From Adiantum capillus-veneris (lineage: Eukaryota; Streptophyta; Polypodiopsida; Polypodiales; Pteridaceae), in contig CM043967.1 of the NCBI GenBank assembly GCA_014529385.2, positions 86,603,278-86,667,277 on the forward strand: 64,000 nt of DNA. The letters are read 5' to 3'. Shown here one piece after another: positions 29,316 through 39,199 of this stretch. How positions within the stretch are numbered: the first letter of the stretch is position 1; each line of letters begins with the position of its first letter. The notes under the pieces were generated by a model. The model did no database searches. It was not told the DNA's origin and worked only from the letters and a program-made list of their open reading frames with translations. Position numbers and translations under genes: made by a program.

Positions 29316-31290
29316 TGTCATAAAGGGGAGCGCATAACAATATAAAATATACTCGGATAAATAGAATTTGTCACTTAATACTGAAGCCAAAGGATATAGA
29401 GAGAAATAAATAGAGAGAGAAAGAGAGTGAGAAGATCGACACAGTACTGGGAACCAGAAGATGGGCTGGTCCCCCCCCATTATAGTATCTTTATTCTGAG
29501 GAGAAGTCTATACAAGCACTTGAACCGAACGTATTACCACGTTCGTTGTAGAATAAGACTTGATGGTTCCCGAAAGCCTCGGCTTCCTATTCCTAGGGCA
29601 AAACCCTATTCCAAGGAACTTCCGTTCCTTATTCCAAATCCTCGAGAATCAAGGTTCTCGCCTCTGGATCTCACCTTCCAGACTGATGGCATGGCATCCC
29701 TGCAACTCTTTCTGACTCTATTTCCAGAGTCCTCTTCTCGCAGAACAGCTCTGCTTTCTTGGATGCGAAGTCCTTACTTGGAAATCTCAACTTCCGTATC
29801 ACAACTCGAGAGACTACCCCTCTCCAATGGGTGGATCTACTTTCCAAACTTGGGTACGAAACCCTTGGGCTGATCTGGCTCTAGTTCCTCATAGCGCTTT
29901 CTCCTGCAGAGGCTCATACCTTCCTTTGCTCCTACTCCCTCACTAAGAGGAAGTACAACTGCAAACAAATACTTAGAGATCATAACGTGAAAATCGTTAC
30001 CTTCAAAGTCTCGATACTCGAAACGCAACTCAGTTCTCGAAAAGCAATTCCTCGAAAGAGATCTCTAGAGAGAAAAATCCTCTCTTCCAATCCTACACAC
30101 AAAAGAGGTGTGTTCTCGGGTTCCTTCTCATAAATCAGTCCGTCTACGACGCTTATGGGCTGAAAACAGAGAAAAACAGCAACTTGTCGTGATGGAAACA
30201 CGCTCCATAGGCACTTCTTCACGAGGGAACTCGCGCACTGGGTCCTGGCGACATCTGGTACACTTGGGGCAGCCATGGGCATCACCGGCAACGTCTTCTT
30301 TGCGGCTGAAATCTGCAGCAGCATCTTCTGCTTGCGAAAACTGGTCATCTCTCTGGGAGAGGGGGTGATGCTTTTATAGCTCCCTAGCCACGACAAAGAT
30401 AGCAGAGCATTGGCTGCTCATGTAGAGATCGCAGCCGTTTTCCAGGGTTTTTTTTTCTTAGTTTCTGCCAGAAAAAGAGAGAAAAATTGCCTGCTGGTTT
30501 ATACTGCTTTATTTAATCATAGGCTTCCCACTTATTAAGTGGGCGGCCGGTCACCTTTAAAAATGGTCTGAATCTGTTCAAAAACTCAATAAAACCTTAT
30601 AAATTAAAAACAATGCTTTCACAACACTTCCCAGGCGTCCCTGGATGCAATCACATGCACAGTTGCAATGCAGACATAGACTTCCTCGCGGGAAAGCATC
30701 TGCTTTCCCCAAAAGCAATCCCGCTTTCTCAGAAAGCATCTGTTTTTTCCTCAAAGTTTCCTCTGAACCCATCTTCATTCGAGTGCTTGCTTTTCCTTGT
30801 GCACAATTCTAACACAGTTCGGAATTTCCTCTCGACTATGGATATCCCCTTTCCGATGCACCTGTCACCCACCTTGTGACGCATCTGGAATACCCATCAC
30901 CTAGTCACTTCCTACCGAACTTACGGTACAATCTCCTTCGCGATGCTCTATGTCACCCATCCATGACGCATCAGAGATGTCCGTTCCCGGATGGTCAGAT
31001 ACTTCTTCCCGATGCTCCCTGTCACCCATCCGATGTGACGCATCAGAAGTACCCGTTCTTGGTGGACTTCCAGATATTCCCGTTCACAGTGGTCCCGTCA
31101 TACTTTGAATGACGTACTAGGAATACTCTGTACTCGGATGTCTCCAGTGAGAAAAACCCTCACTTGAAATTCCAATAATTCATTTAGAATTATTTTTCCT
31201 TGGTGTTCCAAGCGAGAAAACCCTCTCACTTATAAATCCAATAATTCATTTAGAATTATTTTTATGTCAGATAAAGCCAATTTAGCAACA
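29316..31290 (-). repeat. GYP-C 5' LTR
   Basis: It runs from TGTCATAAAGGGGAGCGC to TTTAGCAACA, 1,975 bp, followed by GAAAT. It matches 10,761-12,742 throughout, including the repeated catttagaattattttt phrase near its right end. Confidence 0.88.
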
Positions 31291-32550
31291 GAAATCCACT
31301 TGTTCTGGCCAGATTTCGGCAGCATAACTGTACTAGGACGTTTCACAAATAGTATCCCCACGCAATAGATGACTTTCCCGATGCATACGGACACTTTGCA
31401 AAACCTGGCGAGAATCTGCAGCACGCTGAATTCTCTGTTTTCTGCCCCGAAAATGCGCCAAATCACCTCTACAGCGGTCCCCTCGCGTCCTCGGACCTCA
31501 TGAGGCTAGTAGGGACCGTTTAGGGCCGAAACCCTAAACTGCAAAAATACACAGCAGGCTGTAATTCCATGTTTTGGGCTCTGTTTCAAGTCCTTGAGCT
31601 CCCGCACCTGTAGGGCTACTTGCCCTTTTAATCGGACGAGATTTCTCACGTGAAACCTCTCCGAATTCACCTATGCCTGCGGGGGATTAGCAACTAGCTT
31701 ATGTAGTACTTATGCAAGATGCTCTTGCCTCGGCAATCGCGCATGAACCCACACAACTGTACATCAATCAAATGAAGAGCCCTCTTGTGGGGCATCACAT
31801 AACTGCACGTAGGGGAGAGAGAGCATTGTGTAGTGTGCAGGTCATCACTCCTAGCACCACACTGTACATAGAGTGGAAATGAAGCACTCCATACCTCTTA
31901 ACCTGTGACAGGAAACTGCAAAATGAGTCTCCTAGCTATAAATTCAGCGCTATCTCTTCATGCATGAGGAAAGTGCATTAAAATGTGCCACTTGGCACGA
32001 TTACAAGCATTTTCCCGTTTCGGGGTTGCCGCCTAAAAATCTCCCGATTGGTTGCCCAGTTGACTTCACGGCAGAGTTGTAAAATGTTCCCCTTGTCATT
32101 CCGAAGGTAATGACGTGAACACATTTCACGGCCCAAAATAGCAGTTCCCTAATTTTTAGGAGAAGCTTCCGTTGGGCTCCCACTGGTCTTCTGACCATCT
32201 ATCCTCATTGGGACCGCATCCAAAAGTGCAATGTGGCCCAACTATCGGATACTTTCTGTTGGTGATCCCATCTTGACTTTATGCCTTTATTGAGTTCACT
32301 TCCTAGTATCCACCAACTTGCTAAGGGTGACGGGGGGACCTACATGACCTTGGACTAAGCCTAGACATCCTCTTACTATACGAATTTCAGTGCCGACCAA
32401 CTTCTCGTCTGCTGGTGAAACTACCATTCACATTGGCCATAAAATGTCCGACCATTTGCAACTTCAAAAAGAGGGTCTCAAAAATAAATAAAAAAAATTA
32501 TTGGAAAGAAACCAACAACTAAGGTTAGCAATTGCCACGTCCTCGTGACA
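31291..32550 (-). repeat. GYP-D 3' LTR, inner part (right of the GYP-C insertion)
   Basis: 31,291-31,500 matches 38,453-38,664. 31,501-32,150 matches, in reverse complement, 40,176-40,495 plus 45,988-46,336. The minus-strand LTR start is TGTCACGAGGACGTGG at 32,550. Together with 10,486-10,755 the full LTR is about 1.5 kb. Its right-hand 400 bp (about 32,150-32,550) has no second copy in the window. Confidence 0.75.
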
Positions 32551-32566
32551 TACCCCCCTCTTGAAA
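32551..32566 (-). other. Polypurine tract of GYP-D
   Basis: On the minus strand, tttcaagaggggggta lies directly before the LTR start TGTCACG. It is nearly identical to the tracts of GYP-F1 (51,315-51,330) and GYP-F2 (53,121-53,136). Confidence 0.8.
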
Positions 32567-32839
32567 TCGCAAACGTCCTCGATTGCATACCATAAATACA
32601 CGCCACTGATGATCTTGTGTTGTTAGCACTCTTTTATCATCTCATGTATCCGCAAGAAAGGTCGTAACACATAGATACAAATGACTTAATGAGACCTTCA
32701 TACTTTTGTCATTCCCATCTATTGCACTGAATTCATAAGTACATTTGATGTGCTAGCTCTACCATTAGCCCTCCTTCCTTTACACACTTTGGGTTGGGGC
32801 ATAAGTAGGTTGTAACCCAAAGGCTTCAAGGTAAAGCTG
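32567..32839 (-). other. GYP-D 3' untranslated region
   Basis: This lies between the end of the chromodomain frame and the polypurine tract. No open frame or other structure is seen. Confidence 0.55.
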
Positions 32840-34144
32840 CAATACATTTGGTGATTGACTCTGACAGTTCATGCTTTCCATCCACTTTGCATCCATAGGT
32901 GGATAGTTCTTGAACTTCACCAACTAGCGTCTTGCAACTTCTCCTTTAACTTTTCTGTCCTTATGTGCCAAAACTTGCTCAGGTACCAAGATCTCATCAA
33001 GTTCCTCAACTTCTGGCTGATCCTCATCTGGCATATCTTCTGGCACATCACCCACGAAGGGTCTTAGAAGACTCATGTGAAACGCATTATGAATCTTCCA
33101 CGCATCAGGCAATTTCAGCCTGTAAGCCACATCGCTGATCTTGTCAAGCACTTGAAAAGGCCCATAGTAACGCATGCTGAGCTTAGGAAACAGCCGTTTC
33201 TTACCCTTCATCTTCTTTAACCTTGCCTTTTCGAACCTTAACAGAACCCAATCACCAGGTGATAACAACAATTGACGACGGTGACGATCAACAACCTTTT
33301 TCTGCTTTGCTTGAGTCTTCTCCAAGGCAACTTTAATTTTCTTATACATTTCATCCATGTTTTCAACATATCGATCTGCCTCAAAGATCTTGTCCTTTGT
33401 ATGCAAAATGGGAGGAACTTTTTTTCTGCCTTCAACAATCTCAAAGGGTGCCTTGCCAGTCGACGAATGCACCGTATTATTGTACGCATACTCAAGCATA
33501 GGCAAATACCGTTCCCACTTGCCCTTATTATCTGACACATAGCATTTCAGTAGATCCAAGACAACAGAATTAGCCTCTTCTGATTGTCCATCAGTTTGCG
33601 GATGAAACGAAGACGGGAACTTGAGTGTAGTGCCCATGTTCTCAAACAATCCTCTCCAGAACAAACTGGTCATGCGAGGATCACGATCATTGATAATCGA
33701 TTGTTGCATACCATGGTACTTAAACACATTGTACATGAACAAGTGTGCCATCTGATCAGATTTTATCTTCTTCCTGACAGGGATAAAATGGGCTTGCTTA
33801 CTGAACCTGCAGATAATGGTCCATATACCATCATTCCCCGTTGGCGTTCTCGGAAGATCAAAGATAAAGTCCATAGCAATGCTTTCCCATGGCTTATCTG
33901 GAATCGGCAGTGGTTGTAACAGCCCCGGCGTCTTTTGCCTGTCAAACTTGACCTTTTGGCAAATCACGCATGCTCGCACAAAGGCATCCACATCTCTCCT
34001 CAAGGTAGGCCAATAGAAGAATGTCTCTACGGCTTCAACTGTCGCATCAATATCACGATGCCCTGCATACGGTGGGACATGACTCTCTTCCATGACCTTA
34101 TGTCGCAATGGCCTAGTGACACAAAGTCTGCCATGCATCATCAT
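32840..34144 (-). CDS. GYP-D integrase with zinc-binding domain, core and chromodomain
   Basis: A frame of 406 residues (32,924-34,144). The HHCC finger uses His 22, His 29, Cys 59 and Cys 62 (ESHVPPYAGHRD, CVICQ). The core has MDFIFDLP (Asp 92), INDRDPRMTS (Asp 153) and HPQTDGQSEE (Glu 189), giving D-35-E. Then come YYGPFQVLDKISDVAYRLKL and the chromodomain start VPEQVLAHKDRKVKGEVARR. A single TAG at 32,924-32,926 interrupts the chromodomain, which resumes as [17 protein letters not shown]. This is the best preserved integrase in the window. Confidence 0.88.
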
Positions 34145-34554
34145 AAAACCATCTCTGAGTAGGTAGTGCTCATGATGTTGCCCTCTTGCAACTGTTCAAA
34201 GATCCTTGCAAAATTTTCATCAGTAGCATACTGTTCCTTCATGTCATCTAACTCATGATGATAAGGAATTGACACAGCTGAAATTTGTGGCTTCCTTGAT
34301 AACGCATCAGCCACAACATTCTTCTTGCCTTCCACATGCATAATCTGGAAGTGGAACATAGAAAGAATGTTTGCCCATCACATATGCTTTTCGGATAACT
34401 TTGACTGTGTCAAGAAGTATCGCAACGTGTGATGATCTGTTTGGACAACAAAATCAGCACCTAAGAGGTAGTGCTTCCAGCTAGAAAGCGCATGAATCAT
34501 GACCAAGAGCTCTTTCTCATAAACTTACATAGTCCTCTCTGGCCCTCGCAAAAT
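34141..34554 (-). pseudogene. GYP-D RNase H, C-terminal half
   Basis: Past a TGA at the end of the RT frame the minus strand still reads YEKELLVMIHALSSWKHYLL and QTDHHTLRYFLTQSKLSEKH in pieces. The frame at 34,141-34,359 then gives MFHFQIMHVEGKKNVVADAL with the DALSRKPQ end. Two stops fall in this stretch. It links the RT frame to the integrase frame. Confidence 0.78.
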
Positions 34555-35844
34555 TCAGCTTTCATAAGCTAGTACCCGTCCATCTTGCATTAGCATTGCT
34601 TCGATGCTACTGCCACACGCGTCACACTGGACCACAAATGACTTCCTGAGATCTGGCAAAACAATTACTAGATCCGAAGTCAACTTTTTCTTTAGGAGAC
34701 TAAAAGCTGAAATCTCTTTTTGGGTCCATTTGAAATTGACCTCTTTCTTTTGCAAAGCGTGAAGAGGTGATTCTATCTTTGCAAAATTTCTGATAAACCT
34801 TCCATAGTAGGAACACAATCCCAAGAAGCTTTTGACATCGTGCACAGTCTTCAAGTCTGGCCATGTCTTCATAGCTTCGACCTTTGCGGGATCCATTCTG
34901 ACACCATCCTTTGAGACTATATGCCTAAGAAAGTGGATCTCTTCCAGGAAGAATTCACTTTTCTTAGGATTGACAAGTAACCTGTGACTGCGTAACTCTG
35001 CGAACACAATGGTCAAGTGACTCCTATGCTCCTCTTCATTCTTTGAATAGACTATCATGTCATCGAAGAACGTCCCAACAAATTGTTGATGCGAGCGGAA
35101 AATCCGGTCCATCATTCTGTTGAACATCACATGAGCATTTGTTAGCCCAAACGGCATCACTAGAAACTCATAAAGACCAAATGTCGTTCTAAACGCAGTC
35201 TTGTGCACATCCTCTGGCCTTATACGAATCTGATGGTACCCACTCTTAAGGTCTATCCTGCTGAAAATTGCAGCACCCTCTAAACGGTCGAGAATATCAT
35301 CAATTCTAGGAATAGGAAACCTATTCTTGATGGTATTCTTATTCAACTCACGGTAATCAATACACATGCGCCATGAGCCATCCTTTTTCTGCACTAGGAG
35401 CATTGGGGAGCAAAAGGGTGAAGAACTAGGATGAATCAGCCCCTTCTCTAATAACTCCTCAACTTGGCCCATAATCTCTTTCTGCTGCGCCGCGCTAACC
35501 CTGTAGGGAGGTCTATTTGGTGGGCTATACCTTGGCACCAAATTTATCCGATGGTCCTCATGTCTCTTTGCCGGCAATTGCGACGGTAATGAATCAGGAA
35601 AACAGTCACTAAACTTTTGCAAGAATGCTGACCTTTCTTTATCTAACACAGATAAATTTGACTGACAATTATCTGAGACATCACGTGCAAAAATCAAGTA
35701 CACAGAAAGATGATTCTTTATTATAGAAGTGATAGCAGAAGTAGATACAATAGGGACAGACTCCCCTTTGAGCTTTACATCCAAAACATGAGTTTTGCCC
35801 CTATGCTGAAGGGTGATCGTCGCCGAAGGCATCCAACACGCCAT
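34555..35844 (-). CDS. GYP-D reverse transcriptase and RNase H start, 429 residues
   Basis: Conserved blocks occur in order: SSPFCSPMLLVQKKDGSWRM, CIDYRELNKNTIKNRFPIPR, IFSRIDLKSGYHQIRI (catalytic Asp about 198), FLVMPFGLTNAHVMFNRMMD and VGTFFDDMIVYSKN (FFDD about 259-262). IHFLRHIVSKDG, VKSFLGLCSYYGRFIRNFAK and the RNase H start VVQCDACGSSIEAMLMQDGR follow. The active site is F-F-D-D where Y/F-L/V-D-D is usual. The frame is open over its whole length and the protease end precedes it. Confidence 0.88.
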   Translation of the reverse strand: MACWMPSATITLQHRGKTHVLDVKLKGESVPIVSTSAITSIIKNHLSVYLIFARDVSDNCQSNLSVLDKERSAFLQKFSDCFPDSLPSQLPAKRHEDHRINLVPRYSPPNRPPYRVSAAQQKEIMGQVEELLEKGLIHPSSSPFCSPMLLVQKKDGSWRMCIDYRELNKNTIKNRFPIPRIDDILDRLEGAAIFSRIDLKSGYHQIRIRPEDVHKTAFRTTFGLYEFLVMPFGLTNAHVMFNRMMDRIFRSHQQFVGTFFDDMIVYSKNEEEHRSHLTIVFAELRSHRLLVNPKKSEFFLEEIHFLRHIVSKDGVRMDPAKVEAMKTWPDLKTVHDVKSFLGLCSYYGRFIRNFAKIESPLHALQKKEVNFKWTQKEISAFSLLKKKLTSDLVIVLPDLRKSFVVQCDACGSSIEAMLMQDGRVLAYES

Positions 35845-35867
35845 GCACTCTAAACATCTAGGGTATT

Positions 35868-36275
35868 CTAAGTAGCGTATCGCACCCTTCCAATGGCATG
35901 ATATAGAACTCTTCTGCGTCTACATATGACTGAGTATGCATACACAACTTTCCAATAAGGGGAGTAACACACTCTTGAGTGGCCAGGACATGCCAACCCT
36001 GCCTGTGCCGTGTACCCCATCTTTTCAGCTCTGATGCCCAGCTTCATAGCTGACTCTGGTGAGATAAAGTTTTCTTTGGCACCTGGATCAAAGAAGATGA
36101 GTGCTGTCTGATCTCTCACTTTACCCCATGCCTTGCATAACTCGCTGGTATCTGTACTAGGCCTATCACCCACCATATCTGGCACCAAACCTGCCGTGGG
36201 TTTAGGCTTCTTGCCTTTGTGGTCCTCTTTATCATTTGAGTTGGCTGGTCTTTTCCTTTGGACAATTTGTAGCAA
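35868..36275 (-). pseudogene. GYP-D protease region
   Basis: The frame (135 residues) has ELCKAWGKVRDQTALIFFDP and GAKENFISPESAMKLGIRAE, the aspartic protease start with D-P-G at the active site. The C-terminal block is in another frame toward 35,850. The 5' part of the frame (KRPANSNDKEDHKGKKPKPT) is the lysine-rich gag/protease linker. Confidence 0.78.
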
Positions 36276-36537
36276 AGTGACCAGGCTGCTCGCATATAAA
36301 GCATTTGTTTTCAGCCATTAGGACCTTTTCCTCGAGCGACTTGCGCACAAAAGGCTTCCTTTTCTGTTTCTTTGCCTGCGCTCCAGAAGTCTTGGCTGAA
36401 TCCTTGTCTTTGGTGGCCTTTTCTGGCCCCTGTGACGCTTCAGGAGCCGTTTTCACAAAGGGCTTCTTCGCTGAATTTTTCTTCTTCTGCGCTCCTTTTT
36501 TGTTGCTCGGAAACCCACTGTCCTCTCCTTTCAACAA
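36232..36537 (-). pseudogene. GYP-D gag C-terminus with CCHC zinc knuckle
   Basis: A frame of 101 residues, very Lys-rich (KKKNSAKKPFVKTAPEASQG). It ends with CFICEQPGHFATNCPKEK, a classical C-X2-C-X4-H-X4-C nucleic-acid-binding knuckle. It overlaps the protease frame by about 44 bp in a different phase, so a frameshift lies near 36,240. Confidence 0.82.
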
Positions 36538-36611
36538 GGCATAAGCTGAGTGAGGATAGCCACTTTGTTCTTGGTATAGTAGTCTCGAAGCCCATTAGGC
36601 AACCCACAACA

Positions 36612-36911
36612 TTACTTCTCTATCTGCTTTGTCAATGGCACAAATCTGTAGGAGGTCACTAAGAGTAACGCTTTACAAAACCTCCGATTGTACTCTAGCG
36701 AGCTCTTGCATGTAGCCGAAGTAAGCTGGTGCCAATTTGTCATGACGTCGGCTTCAAATTCATTTAACAGCCAAGCAGATGCAAACATTTGCTTGAAGTA
36801 GACCCAAGTGGCGGGTGCTTGTCCTTGCATTAACAATGTCGTCCACCATGTAAGCGCAATGTGTGGCAGCTTCCCTGACCTTAGAGGCCTCTGTAAAATT
36901 CCCTCCTGCAT
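36612..36911 (-). pseudogene. GYP-D gag core
   Basis: The frame contains LPHIALTWWTTLLMQGQAPA, TWVYFKQMFASAWLLNEFEA and WHQLTSATCKSSLEYNRRFC. This is the W-W/F capsid-like pattern of retrotransposon gag, ending with LVTSYRFVPLTKQIEK. It joins the N-terminal gag frame by a frameshift near 36,900. Confidence 0.8.
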
Positions 36912-37813
36912 AAGCTATCAAATTGCTCGAGGAAAGTGAGAGCCTTTGCTTTATCCTCGAAGCCACTAAAAGTGCTGAACTTTATAGCTGCACCACCTTC
37001 TTTGTAAGCTTTCGGCTTTTCCAGTGCCCCCAAATTGTCATAGGGAATAGTCTGCAACATGGGCACTGTAGTAGGCATCATCAGCACATCTTGGCCATTA
37101 ACATTTCGCATCAGAGGTGCCATATCTGGCTGCTGTCCAGAAAAACCAGCCATGCCGAAATGACCCTGTGGCACCCCAAATTGGCCCTGGTTGCATTGAA
37201 AACCTTGCTGCATGCCGATGCTACCATACATGGGGTTTGGCATCATGCCTTGCATACCCCCAAACACTGTTCCTGGCATGTACGGCTGACTTCCAGGCGC
37301 ATAACCAGCCATACTCTGGAACACAGATCCACCCCGAAAATACCGAGGATGTACCGTGGGTGGTGGAAAAACTGGGTGCATTGCTTGGTAACCAGTTCCG
37401 TGTCCATTCAAGACAACATGCGGACTCTGAAAGGTGACTGGCTGAATTGGCATAACCTGTGGAATAGGCGTCCTAACCACTTGTTCAAGGACGGGAGGAA
37501 CCTGTTTTGGAGCCCCTAACTCCGCAACATGCAAGTGTTCCCTATCCTGCTGAGTCGCATGAAGTACTTGGGTTTGAGCCTCAACAAGCTCCGTTCGCGG
37601 TGTAGGTTGTCTATTTTGCTGTTGCACTGGTGGCGCTTGCAAGAACTCCATAAACCATGGATTTTCCACCAGTTGCGAAAAGACATTCACCACGGCAACT
37701 AACTGAGTCCTGAACGCATCATCTTCAAGTTGCTTAGTCATAAGGCCGTGTACTACTCGAGGGACATTCACATCAATAGGAGGTACGGTTTGACGTGGCC
37801 GTGAGCTCGCCAA
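36881..37813 (-). CDS. GYP-D gag N-terminal part, 310 residues
   Basis: It starts MASSRPRQTVPPIDVNVPRV. A Gln-rich stretch follows, then a Met/Gly/Pro-rich region (about residues 160-245, e.g. GGMQGMMPNPMYGSIGMQQG, FGMAGFSGQQPDM). It ends with the gag core start (AAIKFSTFSGFEDKAKALTF, LEQFDSLCRREF). The low-complexity Met/Gly/Pro segment is unusual among the gags in this window. The plus-strand frame at 36,923-37,519 is its shadow. Confidence 0.8.
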   Translation of the reverse strand: MASSRPRQTVPPIDVNVPRVVHGLMTKQLEDDAFRTQLVAVVNVFSQLVENPWFMEFLQAPPVQQQNRQPTPRTELVEAQTQVLHATQQDREHLHVAELGAPKQVPPVLEQVVRTPIPQVMPIQPVTFQSPHVVLNGHGTGYQAMHPVFPPPTVHPRYFRGGSVFQSMAGYAPGSQPYMPGTVFGGMQGMMPNPMYGSIGMQQGFQCNQGQFGVPQGHFGMAGFSGQQPDMAPLMRNVNGQDVLMMPTTVPMLQTIPYDNLGALEKPKAYKEGGAAIKFSTFSGFEDKAKALTFLEQFDSLCRREFYRGL

Positions 37814-37969
37814 TCTCGAAGACCATATGAGTTTCCTGCCCGTCCTTTGAAGAGGAACCCTCTTCCATAATGCCCTTCCCTTTGTCGGCCATAGTGTAAT
37901 CCCGCGTTCCTGTACTCTGTGTCTTTACCCAAAACAACCGAGGCTCACTCTTTGAGGAAAAAGTGATTG
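37814..37969 (-). other. GYP-D leader
   Basis: Between the PBS and the gag start on the minus strand. An in-phase extension of the gag frame is present (MADKGKGIMEEGSSS at about 37,840-37,893, in the frame of 37,773-38,222), so the true gag start may lie at about 37,893 with a frameshift near 37,800. Confidence 0.5.
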
Positions 37970-37989
37970 ATGTCCCGGCAACGAAACCT
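37970..37989 (-). other. Primer binding site of GYP-D (not the tRNA-Met type)
   Basis: Directly after the minus-strand LTR end (GGTTTCA) comes aggtttcgttgccgggac. The cgttgccggg core matches the plant tRNA-Asp-type PBS (TGGCGCCGTTGCCGGGG) at about 12 of 16 positions. No TGGTATCAGAGC is present. All other elements with a visible PBS in the window use the initiator-Met type. Confidence 0.5.
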
Positions 37990-38184
37990 TGAAACCGGCC
38001 CGTGGGGCGGTAGGCTTTGGCTTTCACCCGAAGTTCTTTACTTAAGACACACACATAGAGGGAGAGAGTACTTTGCAAAAGGAACCCGCGACGGGAATTA
38101 ACACTTAAGCACACACATGGCTCGGAAGCTAGAATGCTCCGTGCAGACGCCGACAACCTGTAGGCCCCAAAATTGGTGCCCCTT
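37990..38184 (-). repeat. GYP-D 5' LTR, duplicated end fragment
   Basis: A 195-bp copy of the LTR end (TGAAACCGGCCCG onward) breaks off inside the core-promoter module (ggtgcccctt) and is followed at once by a second start of the LTR at 38,185. The second copy repeats the same sequence with a few differences (cacacatggctcgg against cacacacggcttgg). Confidence 0.82.
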
Positions 38185-38664
38185 TGAAACCGGCCCGTGG
38201 GGCGGTAGGCTTTGGCTTTCACCCGAAGTTCTTTACTTTAGACACACACATAGAGGGAGAGAGTACTTTGCAAAAGGAACCTGCGACGGGAATTAACACT
38301 AAGTACACACACGGCTTGGAAGCTAGAATGCTCCGAGGAGACGCCGACAACCTGTAGGCCCCAAAATTGGTGCCCCTTTCGGTATTTCTTTATATATTAA
38401 CAGAGGGAATAAAACCTGTGATTTCCTACGAGCTGTCCCGCATAATCCGGGCTGAAATCCTCTTGTTTTGGCCCGATTTTGGCAGCATAACTGTACTAGG
38501 ACGCTTCACAGACAGTATCCCCACGCAATAGATGACTTTCCCGACGCATACAGACTCTTTGCAAGACTTGGCGAGAATCTGCAGCACGCTGAATTCTCTG
38601 TTTTCTGCCCCGAAAATGCGCCAGATCACCTCTACAGCGGTCCCCTCGCGTCCTCGGACCTCTT
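38185..38664 (-). repeat. GYP-D 5' LTR, main part
   Basis: It starts TGAAACCGGCCCG and reads without break through gggctgaaatcctcttg to ctcggacctc. It spans the point where the 3' LTR copy is split by GYP-C. It stops at about 38,664, where GYP-F1 gag sequence begins. The rest of the LTR reappears inverted at 45,988-46,336 and 40,176-40,495. Confidence 0.82.
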
Positions 38665-39186
38665 GGGGGTCAAATCGAACACGCTTCTTCTACTTTCTCG
38701 CCGATTCAAAAGTAGACTGACGACCCAAATAACCCGGGAACTGAGCGCCTTTCTTTTGCTTTTTGTCGTGCTTTTTTAGCTTTGTTTTGCGCGTCGAAAA
38801 GCTGAGCAATTCGTGCATCAACCACCTCTACTAATTCTTGCTCTGTGTACATCCTGGGAGTAGGAGGTTCCTTGAGAGCCGGTTTTCTATGGTCTGGCAC
38901 CATTGTGTGTGCACCTCATCGAAAGAAGTCTGGCTCATATATTTTGCAAATTTTGGGTCCTTCGCAAAATTAAGCATCATCTTTGTTGCATCGCCAATTA
39001 ATCGTCGACGCTCCATCTCTTCGATCTCCGCCTGAGTAGGCCGAGGCGGGCCGTAGTCCTCGCGTGAATCTTCGTTGTGATCTCTTCCCGCATCTCCGGA
39101 TGCAGAGGAAGTCGACTAATCTCTGCCTGAAGCCATAAGTGCCGCGTAAAAAGGATCGGATTTCCCGTAGAAGAGAAATTGGCCTT
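38665..39186 (-). pseudogene. GYP-F1 leader and gag N-terminus (inverted relative to the rest of F1)
   Basis: On the minus strand, frames give MERRRLIGDATKMMLNFAKD, PKFAKYMSQTSFDEVHTQWC (38,831-39,016) and MYTEQELVEVVDARIAQLFD followed by AQNKAKKARQKAKER (38,706-38,903). They are lysine-rich, acidic and helix-like, with frameshifts between them. The stretch ends in KKRVRFDP at about 38,670. The continuing gag (KKRIKKQSFGKGKKKAKKPK) begins at about 46,390 on the plus strand. Confidence 0.65.
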
Positions 39187-39198
39187 GCTCTGATACCA
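39187..39198 (-). other. Primer binding site of GYP-F1 (in the inverted segment)
   Basis: The plus strand gctctgatacca lies one base from the LTR start at 39,200. Perfect initiator tRNA-Met type. Confidence 0.88.
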
Positions 39199-39199
39199 C

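Larger units (their letters stand above)
10756..31295 (-). mobile_element. GYP-C: gag-remnant-only LTR element with ~2-kb LTRs, GAAAT target duplication
   Basis: LTRs at 10,761-12,742 and 29,316-31,290 are flanked by GAAAT (10,756-10,760 and 31,291-31,295). The interior without the nested GYP-A is only about 2.6 kb. It holds a PBS, a gag-like remnant and non-coding sequence, with no trace of RT or integrase. Long LTRs with a mostly non-coding interior fit a LARD-type non-autonomous element. GYP-A is inserted 53 bp inside the 5' LTR edge. Confidence 0.88.
10486..38664 (-). mobile_element. GYP-D: Ty3/gypsy chromovirus whose 3' LTR holds the GYP-C/GYP-A/LINE nest
   Basis: On the minus strand, the 5' LTR (37,990-38,664, incomplete) is followed by a PBS, gag, protease, RT, RNase H, integrase with chromodomain, a polypurine tract and the 3' LTR. 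The 3' LTR is split into 10,486-10,760 and 31,291-32,550 by GYP-C. The uninterrupted LTR sequence across that split is present at 38,185-38,664, which proves the split. Coding frames hold few lesions compared with GYP-B. The outer end of the right LTR was displaced by a probable inversion. Confidence 0.85.

Noticed and set aside
36923-37519. A 198-codon plus-strand frame and a 106-codon frame within it
   Set aside because: They are antisense to the GYP-D gag, with no recognisable domain; the minus strand has clear gag sequence.
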